A DNA stretch of 45,293 nucleotides from Mikrocytos mackini (lineage: Eukaryota > Endomyxa > Ascetosporea > Mikrocytida > Mikrocytiidae), in the NCBI GenBank assembly GCA_030180075.1, contig JASNJN010000089.1:1-45293 (forward strand). Reading direction: 5' to 3'. Each line of letters begins with the position of its first letter. The stretch's first letter is position 1. Of this stretch, positions 11,183 through 20,549 are shown in pieces. The position numbers were made by a program, and so were the translations under genes. The notes under the pieces were generated by a model, which was not told the DNA's origin, ran no database searches, and saw only the letters and a program-made list of their open reading frames with translations.

Positions 11183-11566
11183 CGGGAATTGTTCTTAAAG
11201 AAAAAAATTAAAATTTAAAATTTGTAAACTTGAAATTGAATGAAAGCATTAAAAGCTTGTTATTGTTATCTATATTGTGAATTTGTGAAATATCTTAACC
11301 CGTTGCAACCGTTTTTATTCTATTTTGGTTATAAATTTAGTTTTTTTAGAAATAATGACAAATCAAGAAACTGATACAAACAGCATGAATCTCACCTTTT
11401 ACCACAGTCTGTGTGGGATCAAAGATTAGAACTTGGTTACAAAGGGTTTCATTAGACCTGACAATACTTATAGAAGGAATATGAACAAATCTCACAAAAT
11501 TAGCATGAAAAGGCAATAAAGACTTACAAACTACCACAGATATATAAACTCAAAAAGAAATATATA
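11183..11566. other. intergenic spacer upstream of Arp3
   Basis: It should hold the Arp3 promoter near 11183-11230 (AAAATTTAAAATTTGTAAA on the plus strand, an AAATTT-type element). I see no other gene. Confidence 0.5.
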
Positions 11567-14229
11567 ATGGACAACTCTATAGATGCTTTCAAGCTTCTCG
11601 AATACATTTTCTTTGAAAATATAAGCGTATCTATTCCAGAGCCTCATGGAACAGGAAAGACATCGTTCATGCTATTAATAAAAAACCTTATCAACCATCA
11701 ATTCTTAAAAGTATTCAGCTCCCCGAGTATTAAATTGAGTACATATCCGCAACACGAATTAGAATATAATCTAGAGGGTAGATACAAACAACCCAAACTT
11801 GATTCGGAAGTTACAATAACAGGTCAAAATATCTTCGACCTTCACTCACGAACAATAATTACGTTTCTAGACTTACAAGAAATTGTTAACAAAGCAGATA
11901 AAGAAAAAATAGATAGTAGCTCCCTGAAATGTTTTGTTGTATTAACCATGAACGCAGAAATCATTGAATTTATTAAAGAGAACACAAACTTAAACACGAA
12001 ACAGATAGGTAAATTAGACGCTCTTAATAAATCTAATTCGGAATTTTGACCTACGATAAAAACAAAGAAACCCAACACAGATCAGAAACCTTGGAAGGCT
12101 TAAAGACATTATATAAAGAAATCACTGAGTATATTCATGGTGAAATAACAACTAAGCAACTAAAAAGAAAATCTAGTGGTAATTTATACTTATTAAATGA
12201 AGAAAAGAAGACGACAGATTACACAGTTAACAAGTTTATTATTACGACAGACGAAATCAACATACTACAATCCAGAATCAATTACTCTGCCGATGAAAAG
12301 TCGACCGAGATAGTTAACCACATGGTCATTGGAATGTTGGCATATAAAGCATCAACGAAAAAGAATAGAATACTGCCTACTTCGATTCAATATGTTTTCA
12401 GTTCTGTTCTACCTCTCTGTCAAATATAAAATAAAATGGAATACCCTGTGATAGAAGATTTCACCGAATTCAATAGAAAAAGAGCCACTCTTTTGGCGAA
12501 GTTACAAGTATCAATCTCTTTAAATTAATGTCTACTTCTTTTTACAATTTAAAATCTTCCAGACTCAACCTAGAAAAGATAATTTACGAACTAAAAATAA
12601 ACAAGTTAGATATTCTTCCATTTTAGAACGTGGATTGCCTGACTCGGAAATTGGCGGTTTAAATGAGAAATGGAATGAATGTGTTATAGAAACGCGGAAA
12701 ATACTAAACATTCCTTCAGAACAAGATGAGGTTATTGATATTAAACTCATTGTTATTTCAATATGCAGTTTCTTAATAGGTCTTTATAAACAGCCTAAAT
12801 ACAATATAGGTAAAGACTACCTTGTTGCAGATGTATATCTGAAATACTTATACAATTTAGAATCCAAATTTGACACACTTCTACAGGACGGGAGAAATAT
12901 CACAGATAGTAATGATAATGTTAAAGAAAGTTCAACCAATAATACTTCGATTCAAAGTATTAACAAAGATACTGAATCTAAATCTGACATCAATAGAAAG
13001 TTAATCGTATAATACTTGCCAACCTCAAACTGAATACAAGAAGGATTCTTAGCTTTTTAATGGCTGACAATGTAGAAGGTAGCCTTCGTGTGAGTAGATC
13101 CTACAACCTTTCCCCGGAAATGGAAATAGCAGATTTCTGGGAAATTTATGAACAGTTAAAAAAAGATGATTTTTCTTTGGACTTCCCCTACCAATAACAC
13201 AGAAGAATCTTAAAGATTTATTCGAAAATAATATTAAAAAGTAACAGAGGACAAACTCAAATTCCTTTGGGGTTTATATAACTTAGGTTACATTTACGCC
13301 GATAGCTACAAATTTCAAGCGAATGACAAGTTACCAAATCTTATTCAGAAAGTAGTAGTTTTAGATTGGACGAATCAACAGAAAGAATTAGCTTTTAAAA
13401 ACACAGTAGTGATGATTACCATACTAAATCAGGGAATTGTTAAATGGAAAATTTTAAAACAGCATAATTTACAAAATAGGAAAACGAATTGAAAAAACTC
13501 AAAAAAGTGTATTCTTTAAACACCGAAAGCATAAAGAAAATGATGATACTTTTAAAAAATAATAATAGAAAAAAGACCGGAAGAAGTACAATTTGAATCT
13601 GAATTTTATTCTTTATTTAACAAATACATCAAGAAAGAAATTAAGAAAACATGGAAAAAATTGGATACCAGTGACATCAAACAAAGGTTCTATACAAAAA
13701 GACAACATAGGATGTTTAGGTTTGAAAACTCGATAATGGAACTGAGATAGCTAGGATACAAAAGACCGATATCTATGGCTTTCTAAAATTCAATAAAGTC
13801 CAATAAAAACAACGAAGGAATATAAGACAAGACAAGTCAATATATTTTCGCATCGAATTGAAGCGCAATATTAATGAAATTAAAGGGTTTGCAGCGTTTT
13901 ATGATTGTAAAAAAGATTATACACAAATGGAATCCCTTGAAAAGAAAAACGTATTCTATGCTGCAGCTTCTATAGTAGAACCGAATGTAGATGGGGACAT
14001 GAAAATAAAAGACAAGTGATTTAAATGCCATATTTAAGTACGCTTGCTAAGGTATGATGATGATAAAGAAAACTTAAGAAATTTAGAAGATAAAGTAAGT
14101 ATAGTAAATAGATTAGTAAACCATACTTTACGAAAATATGCTTGTATATTACTATTTAGTAGTGATGGTCACGAGAGCATAATAGCTTTTAAAAGAGTAA
14201 ATTCAATGCATAATATGATTTTATTGTGA
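11567..14229 (+). pseudogene. decaying gene(s), N-terminal P-loop-like, many frameshifts
   Basis: A chain of plus-strand fragments in changing frames: 11567-12049, about 12046-12429, 12436-12525, 12635-13012, 13063-13197, 13244-13492, about 13575-13750, 13858-14019 and 14044-14229. Codon usage and Lys/Asn-rich composition match the neighbouring genes, so this looks like one or two once-coding genes now broken, not random DNA. The first fragment has PEPHGTGKTSFM (residues 24-35), resembling a Walker A motif whose first Gly is lost, and later FVVLTMNAEIIEF, resembling an AAA+ beta-strand/sensor-1 pattern. An origin-recognition or other AAA+ ATPase ancestry is possible but weak. The first fragment could still be expressed as a 160-aa protein. 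Confidence 0.45.
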
Positions 14230-14451
14230 TAATCACGAAGTATGCCATTATAGCGTTAAACCGGATTGTACCTCGGAACTACCATTGTTGTTTTTTAATT
14301 CAATAGAAAGATTGAACCTTAATATTCGTTAAATGTCACATAATAACTTTGTTAAACCAACACATTTTCAGATAATAGGGTTCGGTAAAGTTATATATTC
14401 ATAATAATACCTTTCATTTAATTATCCTTTGTCAATTGTTGGCATCGCTAA

Positions 14452-14889
14452 TCATAATCTTCTTCCTCTGTTTCCTCCTTTAGCTCTAGTTCTATCAGCG
14501 GGTGTAGGAGTGACGTCCTCAATTCTCCCTACTTTGAGCCCACTTCTAGCTAATGCTCTGATACACGCAGAGAGTCCGGGTCCGAACGATCTGGAAAGAA
14601 CTCCCCCTTTAGCCTTAAGTCTCAAATGAACGGCTGTTATTCCTCTGGTCATGGCTAGAGCAGCAGCCTTTTGGGCAGCTTGCATAGCAGCATATGGCGA
14701 TGCCTCATCTCTGTCGTTTTTCACGAATTGACCACCACTGAATCGGGAAATTGTTTCTGCTCCGTCAAGAGTTGTGATGTGAATAAATGTGTTTGCTCTT
14801 GTAGTGTATATGTTTGCCAAAGCGAAGTTTTCGCGCTCTAGAGCGTTCTTATTGTTAAGGTTCGCTGTGTCGACGAGTTGTTCAGACAT
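14452..14889 (-). CDS. RPS14: small-subunit ribosomal protein uS11 (RPS14)
   Basis: uS11 sits in the platform of the 40S subunit and contacts the mRNA exit region. The 145-aa protein has the full eukaryotic pattern: [69 protein letters not shown] and the terminal [19 protein letters not shown] followed by NRGRRL. Length is normal for the family. The start is preceded on the minus strand by AATTAAAATTTC, an AAATTT-type element typical of microsporidian ribosomal-protein genes. Confidence 0.97.
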   Translation of the reverse strand: MSEQLVDTANLNNKNALERENFALANIYTTRANTFIHITTLDGAETISRFSGGQFVKNDRDEASPYAAMQAAQKAAALAMTRGITAVHLRLKAKGGVLSRSFGPGLSACIRALARSGLKVGRIEDVTPTPADRTRAKGGNRGRRL

Positions 14890-14899
14890 GATTTGTTTG

Positions 14900-14910
14900 A
14901 AATTTTAATT
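14900..14910 (-). promoter_or_regulatory. AAATTT-type element upstream of uS11
   Basis: On the minus strand this reads AATTAAAATTT and ends about 10 bases before the uS11 start codon. An AAATTT-like signal close to the start is a known feature of microsporidian genes, especially ribosomal-protein genes. The assignment rests on position and sequence only. Confidence 0.5.
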
Positions 14911-15164
14911 TTTGAAAATGTTTTGACCGCGTATATTGTTTATGGGAAGTCTTAATCGTGAAAATTGGTCTTATGTATAGGCCAACTCTGGTGATACTCC
15001 CGCCAATTATTTATTTGTCTGGTAATGACGTCTTACCTACGAATTTCATATTTTCTAAATAACCACACAATGAAGCACTATTTACTACAAAACTAATAAA
15101 AACTTTACAAAGCACATCATACATTTAAACTACACATATTTCATTTCCAAATAAAAGCTTGAAT

Positions 15165-17837
15165 TTAATTATTTTGCTCATCCATTTCTGACTCTTCTCC
15201 CTTTTCATCATTTTCTTCTATTTCTGTAATGTCTTTCTTTCCTTTAATATAATGCACTAAATATTGATACGCCAATTTGCTTGCATTTTCAATACACACG
15301 TCTCTGTCAACATGTTTTGCAACTACTATTTTAATTTTATTAATTCTAACTGTGCATTCATAGTTATCGAAAGTAGAATTAATATCAAACAACAGTTCCA
15401 AATTGTCTTTTGAAATTCTCTCTTTTGTATTTTCAAGTATTCTTTTTGCTATTTGTATTCTGTTCATTCTGAACAGATTTTTAAGCTCATTTTTATTGTA
15501 ATCTTTAAATATTCTGTATTTGTTTAGAATAGTCTCCGTGAATATATTTTCTTTTATAAACTCCTCTATTATGTCGAAGTATTTAATGTCTTCTCTTAAA
15601 TGTAAATCGCCTGTCTTTTTGATTGGTCTAAACAATACATGGATAGCGTTTATTCCAAACAAGCCTCCTATAAAGCACTCAAAACTATCACAGTATTGCC
15701 TGTACACATGTTCAACGGATTTTACAAAGTACGAAGAAAGAGTAGTAATTGTTGCTAAGTTAAGCGTTTTGTTTGAAATAAGCTTGTAAATAACAGTAAC
15801 TGTGTTTTGCCATGATTTGTTCCTTGTAGTTCTTAACGCATTATTTGCACCAAATATATTTGTATTGATTTCTCTTTCGTTCAAACAAACAGCAGACTTC
15901 ATTACGTGGAAAACAATGTAGAAGTTTAATATTGAATCTCCTACATTTTCAAGAACTTGAAAAGCAGACTCATTTAAATTCATTATAAAAGAACCATAAG
16001 CTTTGTAGAAGTCCTCTTTTCTATACTGTTGTGTGTACGAGTTAATAAATTCAGATAAGTCATTTAAAATAGGAAGAAAGTTTTCATTTCCTGGTTTTTT
16101 GACTAAATGTGTAAACCCTTTTAAATGCCATTTCTTAAGTAAACAAACAACATAAAATTCAGAAAATATTTGAATGTTAGTAAAGCTGTCTTTATTGACT
16201 ATATATCCAAACCTTATAATAAGCCCTACAATAGATCTGGATAGTGTCGTATAGTAACTAAGCATAATCGCGTGATCTTTTTTATCTTTTTCTGGGATAC
16301 TTTCGTTCATCAGTACAAAGTTTGTGTGTACATCATTTTTCTGTTTGCCTAGCCGTGCTTCATCTTTACTTGTCAACAAGTTGAACCTATCATCTAGTTT
16401 GTATATTGGTAAATGCTTTCTGTTGACGAAGTTTTTAAAATAATTGTGGAATATTTCGCAAGAAATAGAGTGATTCATTCCAATCAAACCTTCTAAACTA
16501 AGTTTGTGCTCTTTACTGGAAGGGTTGCTTAAAAAGTGCTGTGTTACACTAATGAATTTGTTGAAGTAAATGCCTACCAAAGACAATTTTCCAACACTGT
16601 CTACGTTACACTTTGTGTAAGAATGGTTATGAGTGCCATTATGATGATGTCCCATGTTTATGTCTTCCACTTCGGTTTCGCATTGAATGTCTAATAAAGT
16701 CCACAAAACATCGTATAGCTGATTTCTCTTACGGGCTAAAAAGATCAAGTCATTCTTTTCAAGCTTTCTATCAAAAGAACCGCAAAAAATAGTGAATAAG
16801 TCAGATTGAAAGTAATTTATATCCAACACTATATTTTGTAGAAACCTGTTATTTTGTGACTCGGTCAAAATAGACATCCTTAGAATTTTAAGAATCTTTT
16901 GCATTTCATTCGAAATTAAGTGTAAAGAAGATAAACTATCCAACAAAGCAATGAAGTTGTTTATGAATGTAGATTCCAATAAAACTTTCACAGAAATAAA
17001 TATGTCTTCCAAAAGCTTTGTTTTTATGAATTGAGTAATTTCATTTGTATTTGTAATTGGGTTGTTGTCGTTGATTTTAATAAATAGTTTAAAAGGAAGT
17101 TCTGAAGAAGGAATTTTAAGTTCAGGGGCCAAATTTTCTAGTTTGTTGGGGACAGTGAATACACGCACAAAGTCACTTTGTGCGTATTTATTTAGCTGTT
17201 TGTACTTTGGTTTATTGTTGTTAGAATTAGAATGAGCTAGGCTATTTGTATCATTTGTGTCGTCGATGTCGTTTGGATTTAAGGTGTAAATTGAAGTATA
17301 AACAAGCGAAGAATAAACCGTTTGCTTTTCACTGTTTATCTGCTGAAGTAGTTCAGTTGGGGGAAGATATTTTCCGCTTCTAAAGACTAGTGGAAGAATA
17401 TAAAATTTGTTTTTTCCATTTAAGACGTTTCTGGAAAGCTCGTCAATGAAGAATTTGGTAGAGTAGTGTATCAAAGTAAAACTTATTTCTTTAAGGGCTT
17501 TAAATTCACTCGAAGTCGCTACTGAACTTAGGAAGGAAGAAATTTGTGTATTTTTTGTAGGTGTGAATTTGTAAGTCTTGGTCGTAATTAGATTTCTGTA
17601 CACACGCGGATTCATTAGATTCTGGTTGTCTGTTGTTGTTAGTGTGAGAGGATACTTGGTAAATAGAATTAATCTATTGTATGGGGCTGCGGAGTTAATT
17701 TTTGAGATTCCGTTTCCATGTTTATTTGGTTTTGTAATATCATTGCTACTCAGGTTTGATATATAATAGGCATTGAATTTTAAGAATTGTTCAAGGTAGT
17801 TATCCATAACAGTTGCCTTAGAACCTTTTCTTTCCAT
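15165..17837 (-). CDS. Dicer-like ribonuclease III
   Basis: RNase III enzymes cut double-stranded RNA, and Dicer is the one that makes small RNAs for RNA interference. Residues about 625-730 carry both RNase III signatures: LENVGDSILNF, with E630 and D634, and DSFECFIGGLF, with D717 and E720. These are the four acidic positions expected to bind the catalytic metals. Residues about 770-862 resemble a dsRNA-binding domain (FDNYECTVRINKIKIVV, then IENASKLAYQYLVHY). The 600 residues before the nuclease are not assignable by eye; part (about 420-560) could be a degenerate first RNase III domain, as Dicers have two. No helicase P-loop is visible. A helicase-free Dicer or a single-domain RNase III are both possible. 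A second Met at residue 11 is an alternative start. Confidence 0.78.
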   Translation of the reverse strand: MERKGSKATVMDNYLEQFLKFNAYYISNLSSNDITKPNKHGNGISKINSAAPYNRLILFTKYPLTLTTTDNQNLMNPRVYRNLITTKTYKFTPTKNTQISSFLSSVATSSEFKALKEISFTLIHYSTKFFIDELSRNVLNGKNKFYILPLVFRSGKYLPPTELLQQINSEKQTVYSSLVYTSIYTLNPNDIDDTNDTNSLAHSNSNNNKPKYKQLNKYAQSDFVRVFTVPNKLENLAPELKIPSSELPFKLFIKINDNNPITNTNEITQFIKTKLLEDIFISVKVLLESTFINNFIALLDSLSSLHLISNEMQKILKILRMSILTESQNNRFLQNIVLDINYFQSDLFTIFCGSFDRKLEKNDLIFLARKRNQLYDVLWTLLDIQCETEVEDINMGHHHNGTHNHSYTKCNVDSVGKLSLVGIYFNKFISVTQHFLSNPSSKEHKLSLEGLIGMNHSISCEIFHNYFKNFVNRKHLPIYKLDDRFNLLTSKDEARLGKQKNDVHTNFVLMNESIPEKDKKDHAIMLSYYTTLSRSIVGLIIRFGYIVNKDSFTNIQIFSEFYVVCLLKKWHLKGFTHLVKKPGNENFLPILNDLSEFINSYTQQYRKEDFYKAYGSFIMNLNESAFQVLENVGDSILNFYIVFHVMKSAVCLNEREINTNIFGANNALRTTRNKSWQNTVTVIYKLISNKTLNLATITTLSSYFVKSVEHVYRQYCDSFECFIGGLFGINAIHVLFRPIKKTGDLHLREDIKYFDIIEEFIKENIFTETILNKYRIFKDYNKNELKNLFRMNRIQIAKRILENTKERISKDNLELLFDINSTFDNYECTVRINKIKIVVAKHVDRDVCIENASKLAYQYLVHYIKGKKDITEIEENDEKGEESEMDEQNN

Positions 17838-17865
17838 AAAAAATTTAAATTGTTTCGATTATAGA
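17838..17865. promoter_or_regulatory. 28-bp bidirectional promoter between Dicer-like and ABCF genes
   Basis: Only 28 bases separate the two divergent start codons. The interval is AT-rich and centred on AAAAAATTTAAATTG, an AAATTT-type element that reads nearly the same on both strands. The 5' untranslated regions must be almost absent, or each promoter lies within the other gene. Confidence 0.55.
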
Positions 17866-19680
17866 ATGCCCGTAAAAAGAAAGACAACGAAGAAGAAACC
17901 TTCCACTAAGAAGGTAGTCGTCATTAAGGCCACAGAGGTCAAGAAACCGGTTTTAAAAGAAGATAATTCTGACTTCGACTATAGTTTGATTTCCCATTTA
18001 TTCACAGACGGTGAGTCCTACCACTCACATACTACATCAGGTAAAGGAAAGTCTGCATACGATCCAGATATCATTCTGGAGAACATTAGCGTACGCACAG
18101 TGGAAGGATCAGGGCCTTATCTTATCAAGGACTCTGACGTACGATTTGTACATGGGCGTTGTTACGGTATTATTGGCGTCAATGGAGCCGGTAAATCCAC
18201 GCTATTACACTACCTAGCCCATAGAAAGCTTGATGGTATTCCTGCAGCTCTCACCATTTATTGTGTAGATCAGGAAACAAAGGGAACTTCGGAAACAGCC
18301 TTAAAGTTTGTAGTTAATTCGGACAAACTTTCAGTTACCTTACTAAAAGCAGAGAAGCACTTGAGCTCTCTAAATGAGCCGACTGAAGAAGACATATTCA
18401 AACTACGAAAAGTCACAGAATGTCTCGATGGATTAAATGCCAATACACTTGTTGAACGAGCTAAGGAAACTCTCAAAAGACTCGGTTTTACGGAAGAAGC
18501 TATGGGAATTCCAATCTCTGACTTAAGCGGAGGTTGGAGAATGAGAGTGTCTCTCGCAGCTGCACTTCATTCGAACGCGGACTTCTTAATGCTAGACGAA
18601 CCCACAAATCATTTGGACTTTGACACGTTAAATTTCTTAGTAAAAAGAATAAACGACCTTACAGGAAATGTTAGCACCGAAGAAAACGAAGCGGGGTTAA
18701 GTCAATTAGATCTCAAAGGAGCAAAAAGCGCCAATAAAACTGAAAAGAGACATAAATGTGTGATTGTTGTTTCTCACGATAGATCTTTCTTGAATTCCGT
18801 ATGCACAGACATAGTCCACTTAAATGCCCGGAACCTCACTTACTACAGAGGAAATTTCGACACTTTCTTAAACGCTAAAATGGCTAAAGAAAAGTTCCAA
18901 CAAACAACATACGAAAGACAGCAAAGAGAAATAGCAAACAACGAAGATTTTATTCGTAGATTCAGAGCGAACAAAAAGTTAGCCAGCATGGCACAATCTA
19001 GGATGAAAGTACTAGACAAAATGGACAGAGTAGACGCAGTGACAAACGACAAGTCTTTAGATTTCGCTTTTGATGATCCGGCTAAGTTAAGCAACGAAGT
19101 TTTGGCGACTATGGAAAAGGTTTATTTCGACTATGATCCAAAATCAGAAAATGAAGATTGTCTTTTGAAAAATGTCAACTTAAAAATAAGTCTAGGAGAT
19201 AAAATAGGATTAATTGGACTTAATGGTTCGGGAAAGAGTACGCTTATTAAGCTCATTGAAGGTCAAATTGAGCCCAACGATGGAATAGCTTCAATAAACA
19301 ACAATATGAAAATTGGTTACTTTAATCAACACTCTGCAGAAAGTCTGTTAGGCGATTTAACACCTTTTGACAACATCAAGCATTTCTTCCCAGACACAAA
19401 AGATCCTGAAATATACAAAAAACTGTCTAAATACGGACTTAACACAGAGACTCATTTGGACAAAAAAGTGAATGAACTTTCTGGTGGTTTAAAAGCTCGT
19501 TTGAACTTTATAATTTCGACTTGGTACGCGCCTCATTTCTTACTATTAGACGAACCCACTAACCATTTAGACCACTTGACTATCGATGGTTTAATCAACG
19601 CCCTTAAAATATTCAAAGGCACAGTGTTTGTTGTTTCGCATGACTCTTATTTCCTGGAAAGCGTGTGTGATACATTTTAA
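17866..19680 (+). CDS. ABCF-family twin ATPase, GCN20/ABCF3-like, ending at a premature in-frame stop
   Basis: ABCF proteins are soluble twin-cassette ATPases that act on ribosomes; GCN20-type members regulate Gcn2. The start has a Lys-rich tail. Cassette 1 has Walker A GVNGAGKST (residues 104-112), signature LSGGWRMR (about 220) and LDEPTNHLD (about 243). Cassette 2 has Walker A GLNGSGKST (about 451), LSGGLKAR (about 539) and LDEPTNHLD (about 562), then the switch histidine in VVSHDSYFLE. Both cassettes look catalytically complete. The frame ends at TAA (19678-19680) right after VCDTF, a few residues short of the usual cassette end (the strand before DGKI). The same frame continues to 20169. 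GCN20 versus other ABCF members is tentative. Confidence 0.9.
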   Translation: MPVKRKTTKKKPSTKKVVVIKATEVKKPVLKEDNSDFDYSLISHLFTDGESYHSHTTSGKGKSAYDPDIILENISVRTVEGSGPYLIKDSDVRFVHGRCYGIIGVNGAGKSTLLHYLAHRKLDGIPAALTIYCVDQETKGTSETALKFVVNSDKLSVTLLKAEKHLSSLNEPTEEDIFKLRKVTECLDGLNANTLVERAKETLKRLGFTEEAMGIPISDLSGGWRMRVSLAAALHSNADFLMLDEPTNHLDFDTLNFLVKRINDLTGNVSTEENEAGLSQLDLKGAKSANKTEKRHKCVIVVSHDRSFLNSVCTDIVHLNARNLTYYRGNFDTFLNAKMAKEKFQQTTYERQQREIANNEDFIRRFRANKKLASMAQSRMKVLDKMDRVDAVTNDKSLDFAFDDPAKLSNEVLATMEKVYFDYDPKSENEDCLLKNVNLKISLGDKIGLIGLNGSGKSTLIKLIEGQIEPNDGIASINNNMKIGYFNQHSAESLLGDLTPFDNIKHFFPDTKDPEIYKKLSKYGLNTETHLDKKVNELSGGLKARLNFIISTWYAPHFLLLDEPTNHLDHLTIDGLINALKIFKGTVFVVSHDSYFLESVCDTF

Positions 19681-20169
19681 AGTTTAAATGTGGATGGGAA
19701 AATAAAGACGCATTATACAGTTGAAGAAGCCGTTAACGAAGCGTATAAATTAAAAGAAAACTTTACTATTAAGAAAAGGAGCAATGAAAATTCAGAAGAT
19801 AAAGATAAAATTAAAAAGGAAACGGAAAACAAAACCAAAGAAGACTTTAAAGATGACGAACTAATTATACAGTTTGTAGAACGTGCGCTTGACAAAGGAC
19901 AGTCTCCAAAAATACTTGGGAAAATGATGACGAAGTGTAAAGCTAGTGGAAAGAACACAAGAGTAGTGAATAGTTTGTTGTTTTATCTTATTAATAAATA
20001 CTTCGATGAAAAGAAAAATGATGAGGTTATAAATGAATGGAAATTAATATTAAATATTATAATTCCGCATGAAGGACCTGCGCAGGACACAGCAAATGAA
20101 ATAATCAATAGAATAGCCAAAGATGAGAAAGATAAAGAACACCTATACGATATTATTTTAAATAAGTAA
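19681..20169 (+). other. in-frame continuation of the ABCF gene beyond the stop
   Basis: The frame is the same as the ABCF gene. It begins SLNVDGKIKTHY, which is what normally follows VCDxF at the end of an ABCF cassette, so the TAA at 19678-19680 interrupts a formerly continuous protein. Next come the family's usual post-cassette lysine-rich stretch and about 110 residues of a helical, unrecognised domain (DELIIQFVERALDKGQSPKI, then EWKLILNIIIPHEG). It is open for 162 codons with no further stop, so selection was recent or still acts through readthrough. A separate short protein from the Met-less start is unlikely. Sequencing error cannot be excluded. Confidence 0.65.
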
Positions 20170-20549
20170 AATAGTACATAGATTATTTATTAACTAAAAT
20201 AATTCTTTGCTATTTATACTTTAATTGATTTTACAATTAAAATATATAATTTTAACTTTTGTAATTTTTGATGTTTCGTTTTAACTGTGAATGTTTTGGT
20301 GTTGATTATGAAAAGAGAGTGATATTTTGTAACACATCGAACAAACTAGTTATAAATAAATAGGTAGGCAATTTATGCCATATCTGGTTTGTGTGCGAAT
20401 GTATACAAAGAATGATGAGCAGGGGCGAGTAGACTCGCTTCAAAATCTTATTAGGCATCACCATTTGGTTTGAATATGTGATATGTCATTTATCATATCA
20501 TATTACGTAACCATAATCGATATCAAAGATATTTGTCATGTAAAATAGT
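20170..20549. other. intergenic spacer
   Basis: AT-rich with no gene seen. It holds a perfect 14-bp palindrome GCGAGTAGACTCGC (about 20427-20440). Confidence 0.45.
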
